Shown here piece after piece: positions 6,033-8,790 of a DNA stretch of 8,790 bases (its first letter is position 1; each line of letters begins with the position of its first letter). Source of the stretch: Candidatus Woesearchaeota archaeon (GTDB lineage Archaea > Nanobdellota > Nanobdellia > Woesearchaeales > UBA11576). The notes under the pieces are model-generated. The model was not told the DNA's origin, did no database searches, and was given only the letters and a program-made list of their open reading frames with translations. The DNA is taken from the NCBI GenBank assembly GCA_027083015.1, contig JALWQS010000016.1, positions 1 to 8,790 of the forward strand, written 5' to 3'. Made by a program: the position numbers and the translations under genes.

Positions 6033-6040
6033 TTTATAAA
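6033..6040 (-). promoter_or_regulatory. TATA box of the YkgJ-type gene
   Basis: TTTATAAA lies inside the longer open frame but exactly 26-27 bases upstream of the ATG at 6010. It is the main reason for preferring the shorter protein. Confidence 0.6.
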
Positions 6041-6215
6041 GATATGCCTCATTATCTGTGCTTGATGATTTAACACCTATTAATTTTAGAAGGTATTAAA
6101 AACAGGAGCATTTTTTCTTCTTTTTATCAGAAGCTTTGGCAATTTGTCTGCTTTTTTGCTTATTTTGTCTTTTGCTCACTTGCGATTACATCTTGTTTCT
6201 GTTTCTGAATATGTT

Positions 6216-6220
6216 GGAGG
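6216..6220 (+). promoter_or_regulatory. Ribosome binding site fixing the zinc ribbon start at 6225
   Basis: A GGAGG core (within TTGGAGG) precedes the ATG at 6225 by four bases. It selects this start over the in-frame ATG at 6144, which has no such motif. No clear TATA box is visible for this gene; weak candidates are TATTAAAA near 6094 and T-rich elements near 6122 and 6160, so the leader length is unknown. Confidence 0.6.
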
Positions 6221-6224
6221 AAAA

Positions 6225-6452
6225 ATGCGAAGAAATAATAGAAAAAATGATAAGGGTTCTCCTTTGGATCGGCCTGTGACTTTTGGTCGTGATTTCTTGA
6301 GAAGCATCTCGGGTTCTGAGCCAAGACCTGAGAGGAAGATGTATAAGGCTATATGTTCTGAGTGTAAGAAAGAGTGTGAGGTTCCTTTCAAGCCTAATGG
6401 TTCTAAACCAGTCTTTTGCAGGGATTGTTTTCGTAAAAGGTCTGGACGGTAA
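6225..6452 (+). CDS. Small CxxC-x17-CxxC zinc ribbon protein
   Basis: The 75-residue protein ends in a compact zinc-ribbon-like domain. C44-S-E-C47 is followed by exactly 17 residues and then C65-R-D-C68, with the characteristic KxCEVPFKPNGSKPVFCRDCF core. This matches the CxxC-x17-CxxC domain found in many small archaeal and candidate-phylum proteins. The four cysteines should bind one zinc ion; an extra C51 lies between the pairs. The first 40 residues are basic and probably disordered, suggesting nucleic-acid or ribosome association, but function is not established for the family. The start at 6225 follows a strong GGAGG; the upstream in-frame extension is hydrophobic, unlike the basic tail, and was rejected. 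The gene is followed by a stable hairpin. Confidence 0.75.
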   Translation: MRRNNRKNDKGSPLDRPVTFGRDFLRSISGSEPRPERKMYKAICSECKKECEVPFKPNGSKPVFCRDCFRKRSGR

Positions 6453-6464
6453 TTGGATATAAGG

Positions 6465-6480
6465 GTTGGAGAGCCAGCCA
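6465..6480 (+). terminator. GC-rich hairpin and T-tract after the zinc ribbon gene
   Basis: GGTTGG (6465-6470) pairs with CCAGCC (6475-6480) over six positions, including one G.U, with an AGAG loop. It begins 13 bases after the stop codon at 6450-6452. A T-rich stretch follows at about 6506-6524. In an AT-rich intergenic region this stem is conspicuous and probably marks or protects the transcript 3' end. The T-tract is about 25 bases away, further than in a bacterial intrinsic terminator. Confidence 0.4.
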
Positions 6481-6589
6481 TATGTCTGATCATATTGGTC
6501 ATTCATTCTTTTTCTTGTTTTATTATATGTATGATAAGTACTCATAATATCTGTTAAACTTTGATATTCCTTGAGAATGGTAAAAAATC

Positions 6590-6597
6590 TTTATAAG
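6590..6597 (+). promoter_or_regulatory. TATA box of the phosphorylase gene
   Basis: TTTATAAG, preceded by a purine-rich AAAAAATC resembling a BRE, is centred 26-27 bases before the ATG at 6620. A GGGAGGT Shine-Dalgarno motif lies at 6608-6614 with good spacing. If the TATA box sets the start at the usual distance, the ribosome binding site would be left out of the transcript, so one of the two signals is probably used differently. Confidence 0.5.
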
Positions 6598-6619
6598 CGC
6601 AGATATCGGGAGGTCTGAT

Positions 6620-8299
6620 ATGACATACAGTATTTGGCGTAAGGACCGTAAGATAGCTTATTTTTCTATGGAGATAGGATTTGATGCTCGCATCCCAAAT
6701 TATGCTGGTGGTCTTGGTATCCTTGCTGGTGATACCTTAAAATCTTGTGCTGATCTGCGCGTACCTATCGTTGCCGTCACTTTGTTGTCTGAGCAGGGTT
6801 TTTTTCGTCAGGAACTTGATGAGAACGGCAATCAGACAGAACACCCTGAAGTTTGGCCTAAGGAGGAGCTTCTTGAACCTCTTGATGAGAAGGTTGTTGT
6901 CTCTATTAGCGGGCGTGATGTTGTTGTGCGCGGGTGGGTTCATCGCCTTGAAGGTTGTACAGGTTTTGAGGTTCCCATAATATACCTTGATACTGATCTG
7001 CCTACGAATTCTGAGGAGGATCGTAAGATTACAAATCAGCTTTACGGTGGTGATAAGGCTCATCGTATCGCTCAGGAAGTCATATTGGGTGTTGCAGGTT
7101 ATGAGATGCTTGAGGTTTTGGGTTATACTGGTATTGAAAAGTATCACTTGAATGAGGGCCATGGAAGTTTCATGATCCTTGAGATGTTGAGTGACACTAA
7201 GATCCATTCTCATAAGGACGTGCCTATAGAGCAACGTTATGATTTCGCTTCTGTTCGTAAAAAGGTGGTTTTTACGACTCATACGCCTGTAGAGGCAGGT
7301 CATGATCATTTTGATCCTCAGTTGGTCAAGAGCATAATCTCTCATTCTGTTGAACAGGAGCTTATTGATTACCTGTTGTATGATGGTCAGGTGAATATGA
7401 CTCATATAGCTTTGAATACTTGTGATTACGTGAATGGTGTTGCTAAGAAACATGCTGAGATTTCCAGGAAGATGTTTCCTCGTCATGCTATCTCTGCTAT
7501 AACTAATGGAGTCCATTCTAAGACCTGGGTTTCTCCTCATCTCGCTAAGGTCTATGACAAGCACATCTCTGATTGGGTAAAGGATCCTTCTAGTTTCAGG
7601 TTTGCGGAGATTATCCCTGATGGTGAGCTTTGGGAAGGCCATATGGAAGCTAAACGAACATTGGTGGATTTTGTCAACAGGACCTGTAATGCAGATTTTT
7701 CTCCTGATGTTTTTACTTTGGGCTTTGCTCGTCGGGTGACTCCCTATAAACGCATCACTCTTATGTTCTCTGATCTTGATCGTCTTCGTTCTATAAGTAA
7801 GGACATTGGTAAATTTCAGATAGTTCTCGCTGGTAAGGCTCATCCGAATGATGATGCAGGTAAGGATCTTATCCGTCAGGTATTTCAGATTAAGAAGGAA
7901 CTTGCCGGTGTTGTTGATGTTGTTTTTATCCCTAATTATAATATTGACATCGCTAAGATGTTGGTTTCTGGAGTGGATCTTTGGGTCAATACTCCTCAGC
8001 CTCCTATGGAAGCTTCCGGCACTTCTGGTATGAAGGCTGCTCATAATGGTGTTCCTCAGTTCTCTACTCTTGATGGTTGGTGGATTGAAGGATGTCTGGA
8101 AGGTATGACTGGTTGGTCTATCACTTCTGAAGATGCAACTGATTTTTATGCTAAGCTTGAAGAGAATATTATTCCTACCTTTTACAATGATAGGCCTGCT
8201 TGGATAAAGATCATGAAGAATTCTATTGCTTTCAACGCTTCTCAGTTCAACACTCACAGGATGATAAAGGATTATGTCATCCATGCTTATTTCATCTAA
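6620..8299 (+). CDS. glgP: Alpha-glucan (glycogen/maltodextrin) phosphorylase, GT35, compact form
   Basis: The enzyme releases glucose-1-phosphate from alpha-1,4-glucans with phosphate, using PLP. The 559-residue protein begins directly at the conserved IAYFSMEIGFDARIPNYAGGLG segment. It then shows LNEGH (177-181), TTHTP (219-223) with GHDHF, ITNGVH (294-299), GFARRVTPYKR (ending R378), AGKAHP (404-409), DLWVNTPQPPMEASGTSG and MKAAHNG. K472 is the expected PLP lysine, followed by LDGWWIEG. All signature regions appear intact. Classical phosphorylases exceed 800 residues; this one lacks the N-terminal and some peripheral segments, a compact form seen in some archaea and bacteria, so substrate preference and allostery may differ. 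The gene stands alone with its own TATA box and a GGGAGGT ribosome binding site. No glycogen synthase or branching enzyme is in the window. Confidence 0.93.
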   Translation: MTYSIWRKDRKIAYFSMEIGFDARIPNYAGGLGILAGDTLKSCADLRVPIVAVTLLSEQGFFRQELDENGNQTEHPEVWPKEELLEPLDEKVVVSISGRDVVVRGWVHRLEGCTGFEVPIIYLDTDLPTNSEEDRKITNQLYGGDKAHRIAQEVILGVAGYEMLEVLGYTGIEKYHLNEGHGSFMILEMLSDTKIHSHKDVPIEQRYDFASVRKKVVFTTHTPVEAGHDHFDPQLVKSIISHSVEQELIDYLLYDGQVNMTHIALNTCDYVNGVAKKHAEISRKMFPRHAISAITNGVHSKTWVSPHLAKVYDKHISDWVKDPSSFRFAEIIPDGELWEGHMEAKRTLVDFVNRTCNADFSPDVFTLGFARRVTPYKRITLMFSDLDRLRSISKDIGKFQIVLAGKAHPNDDAGKDLIRQVFQIKKELAGVVDVVFIPNYNIDIAKMLVSGVDLWVNTPQPPMEASGTSGMKAAHNGVPQFSTLDGWWIEGCLEGMTGWSITSEDATDFYAKLEENIIPTFYNDRPAWIKIMKNSIAFNASQFNTHRMIKDYVIHAYFI

Positions 8300-8330
8300 T
8301 GACTCTTTACTGAATTTCTTTACTCATCCG

Positions 8331-8354
8331 ATTTGTTAGATAATTTGTTAGATA
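8331..8354. repeat. Tandem 12-bp direct repeat upstream of the L7Ae promoter
   Basis: ATTTGTTAGATA occurs twice without a gap or mismatch (8331-8342 and 8343-8354), ending 19 bases before the TATA box at 8374. The second copy also forms an imperfect inverted repeat with the following bases (TTGTTAGA ... TCTAAAACAA). The position immediately upstream of the core promoter suits an activator or regulator binding site. No such function is shown by the sequence. Confidence 0.45.
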
Positions 8355-8373
8355 TATGTCTAAAACAATTAGC

Positions 8374-8381
8374 TTTATAAA
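8374..8381 (+). promoter_or_regulatory. TATA box of the L7Ae leader transcript
   Basis: TTTATAAA is one of the best TATA boxes in the window. It predicts a transcription start at about 8404, so the RNA would begin exactly at the base of the double kink-turn hairpin (8405-8459) and run about 130 bases before the L7Ae start codon. A weaker element, CTTTTAAGC at 8478-8486, could provide a second start that skips the hairpin. Confidence 0.6.
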
Positions 8382-8404
8382 TAACCTCTTTTTTCCATTG
8401 TTTT

Positions 8405-8459
8405 AGCTTTGATGAGCTGTGATGACCATCATCTAAGATTTTGGTCTGAGCGAGAAGTT
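8405..8459 (+). promoter_or_regulatory. Tandem kink-turn hairpin in the L7Ae leader (probable L7Ae autoregulatory element)
   Basis: Two kink-turns stack in one hairpin. Outer: helix 8405-8410 with 8454-8459 (six pairs, two of them G.U), three-base bulge G8411 A8412 U8413, sheared pairs G8414.A8453 and A8415.G8452, then G8416-C8451 and C8417-G8450. Inner: that same 2-bp helix, bulge U8418 G8419 U8420, sheared pairs G8421.A8449 and A8422.G8448, U8423.U8447, then a perfect 5-bp helix 8424-8428 with 8442-8446, capped by a small AUC/GAU stem-loop (8431-8439). The inner unit is an exact box C (GUGAUGA) and box D (CUGA) pairing, and both bulges have U at L3, the base L7Ae recognises. L7Ae repressing its own mRNA through a leader kink-turn has been described in archaea. 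An independent small RNA is the alternative. Confidence 0.7.
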
Positions 8460-8468
8460 CAACTTCTC
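8452..8468 (+). promoter_or_regulatory. Alternative hairpin in the L7Ae leader
   Basis: GAGAAG (8452-8457) and CTTCTC (8463-8468) form a perfect 6-bp hairpin with loop TTCAA. The left arm is the 3' strand of the outer kink-turn, so the two folds exclude each other. A second competing stem, GATGA (8421-8425) with TCATC (8429-8433), would likewise break the inner kink-turn. Together these could form an L7Ae-free conformation; this is inference from pairing only. Confidence 0.45.
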
Positions 8469-8520
8469 ATTTAGTGGCTTTTAAGCGATATTAAGGATAA
8501 ATATTGACTAAAAAACTAAC

Positions 8521-8527
8521 TAAGGTG
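8521..8527 (+). promoter_or_regulatory. Ribosome binding site of L7Ae
   Basis: TAAGGTGA contains a GGTGA core matching the archaeal anti-Shine-Dalgarno sequence, six bases before the ATG at 8534. It lies about 62 bases after the kink-turn hairpin, so direct occlusion by that hairpin alone is not obvious. Confidence 0.65.
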
Positions 8528-8533
8528 AAACCT

Positions 8534-8790
8534 ATGGCAGATGATTTGAATGAGATGGTTTACCAGGCTATAGAAAAGGCTAAGGCTACTGGTAAGGTTA
8601 AGAAAGGTATCAATGAAGTGACTAAGTCTATTGAGAAAGGAAATGCTAAGCTTGTCGCTTACGCATCTGATGTCAATCCTCCTGAGATTGTTATGCATCT
8701 TCCTTTGCTTTGTAAAGAAAAGGACATCCCTTGCGTAAAGGTCGGTTCTAAGGAAGAGCTTGGAGCTACAGTCGGTTTGGGTGTTGCTAC
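8534..8790 (+). CDS. rpl7ae: 50S ribosomal protein L7Ae (3' end beyond window)
   Basis: The visible 85 codons (MADDLNEMVYQAIEKAKATG...) carry the L7Ae/L30e/Gadd45 fold signatures: TGKVKKGINEVTKSIEKGNAKLV, then YASDVNPPEIVMHLPLLCKEKDIPCV, the basic GxxxxT-K and RNA-contacting regions, and VGSKEELGATVGLGVAT near the cut. Archaeal L7Ae is a 23S rRNA-binding ribosomal protein and also the kink-turn-binding core of box C/D and H/ACA RNPs and of archaeal RNase P. Normal length is about 120 residues, so roughly a third is missing off the right edge. The start is set by the GGTGA ribosome binding site. Its leader holds the double kink-turn hairpin and two candidate promoters, suggesting product-controlled expression. 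Confidence 0.93.
   Translation, partial: MADDLNEMVYQAIEKAKATGKVKKGINEVTKSIEKGNAKLVAYASDVNPPEIVMHLPLLCKEKDIPCVKVGSKEELGATVGLGVA

Noticed and set aside
6144..6224. Hydrophobic N-terminal extension of the zinc ribbon protein
   Set aside because: The frame is open to an ATG at 6144, and the 27 extra residues look like a signal peptide. However, a strong GGAGG sits directly before the ATG at 6225, and none precedes 6144.
6483..6548. A 21-codon ORF after the zinc ribbon gene
   Set aside because: It is short and dominated by F and Y from T-rich sequence, with no ribosome binding site or promoter at suitable spacing.
6737..8284. A 515-codon open frame on the minus strand
   Set aside because: It lies wholly antisense to the phosphorylase, which has all family motifs. 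The translated product is rich in I, R, S and H with no recognisable domain, as expected from an antisense shadow of T-rich codons.
8452..8468. T-arm of a tRNA
   Set aside because: The 17-base GAGAAGTTCAACTTCTC resembles a T-arm at first sight. The loop does not align with TTCRANY at the right register, and no acceptor, D or anticodon arms can be placed around it.
8405..8470. A conventional box C/D methylation guide RNA
   Set aside because: Perfect C and D boxes are present, but no D'/C' pair with 10-12-base guide spacers can be fitted. The flanking bases instead form kink-turn helices. A standalone kink-turn RNA remains possible and is noted as an alternative.

Overview
The window looks like a piece of an AT-rich archaeal chromosome, most likely a DPANN-type (Woesearchaeota/Pacearchaeota-like) genome. 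The evidence is a 50S L7Ae gene running off the right edge, two Lrp/AsnC-type regulators, an archaeal AbrB-PhoU regulator, and archaeal TATA boxes centred about 26-29 bases upstream of many start codons. The lineage is inferred from gene style and is not proven. There is no mobile element, CRISPR array or clear sign of horizontal transfer. Genes are mostly single transcription units in alternating orientation.

Layout, left to right: an Lrp/AsnC regulator (77-544, +); a fold-type II PLP enzyme of the threonine synthase/cysteine synthase superfamily (633-1658, +); an AbrB-type DNA-binding plus PhoU-like helical regulator (1704-2663, -); a second Lrp/AsnC-like protein, paralogous to the first and also 155 residues long (2909-3376, +); a highly charged helical protein of unknown function with a strong promoter and ribosome binding site (3455-4030, +); an unrecognised soluble protein (4065-4829, -); a four-helix membrane protein (4976-5425, +); a YkgJ-type cysteine-cluster protein whose start is best moved to 6010 (5456-6010, -); a small CxxC-x17-CxxC zinc ribbon protein (6225-6452, +); a compact alpha-glucan phosphorylase of family GT35 (6620-8299, +); and the 5' part of ribosomal protein L7Ae (8534 to the edge, +).

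Gene starts fall into two classes. Six genes have a TATA box placed so that transcription would begin at or within about three bases of the start codon (leaderless): the PLP enzyme, PhoU-like, 254-residue, membrane and YkgJ genes, and probably the first Lrp. The 191-residue helical protein, the zinc ribbon protein, the phosphorylase and L7Ae have Shine-Dalgarno motifs. L7Ae stands out with a predicted leader of about 130 bases.

The most interesting signal is in that leader. Bases 8405-8459 can fold into a hairpin carrying two consecutive kink-turns that share a 2-bp G-C helix, each with tandem sheared G.A pairs and a U at the flipped-out L3 position. The inner one is a perfect box C/D type kink-turn (GUGAUGA opposite CUGA). 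Kink-turns are the RNA motif that L7Ae itself binds, so this looks like an autoregulatory L7Ae leader, apparently in an unusual double form, with alternative hairpins that would exclude the kink-turn fold.
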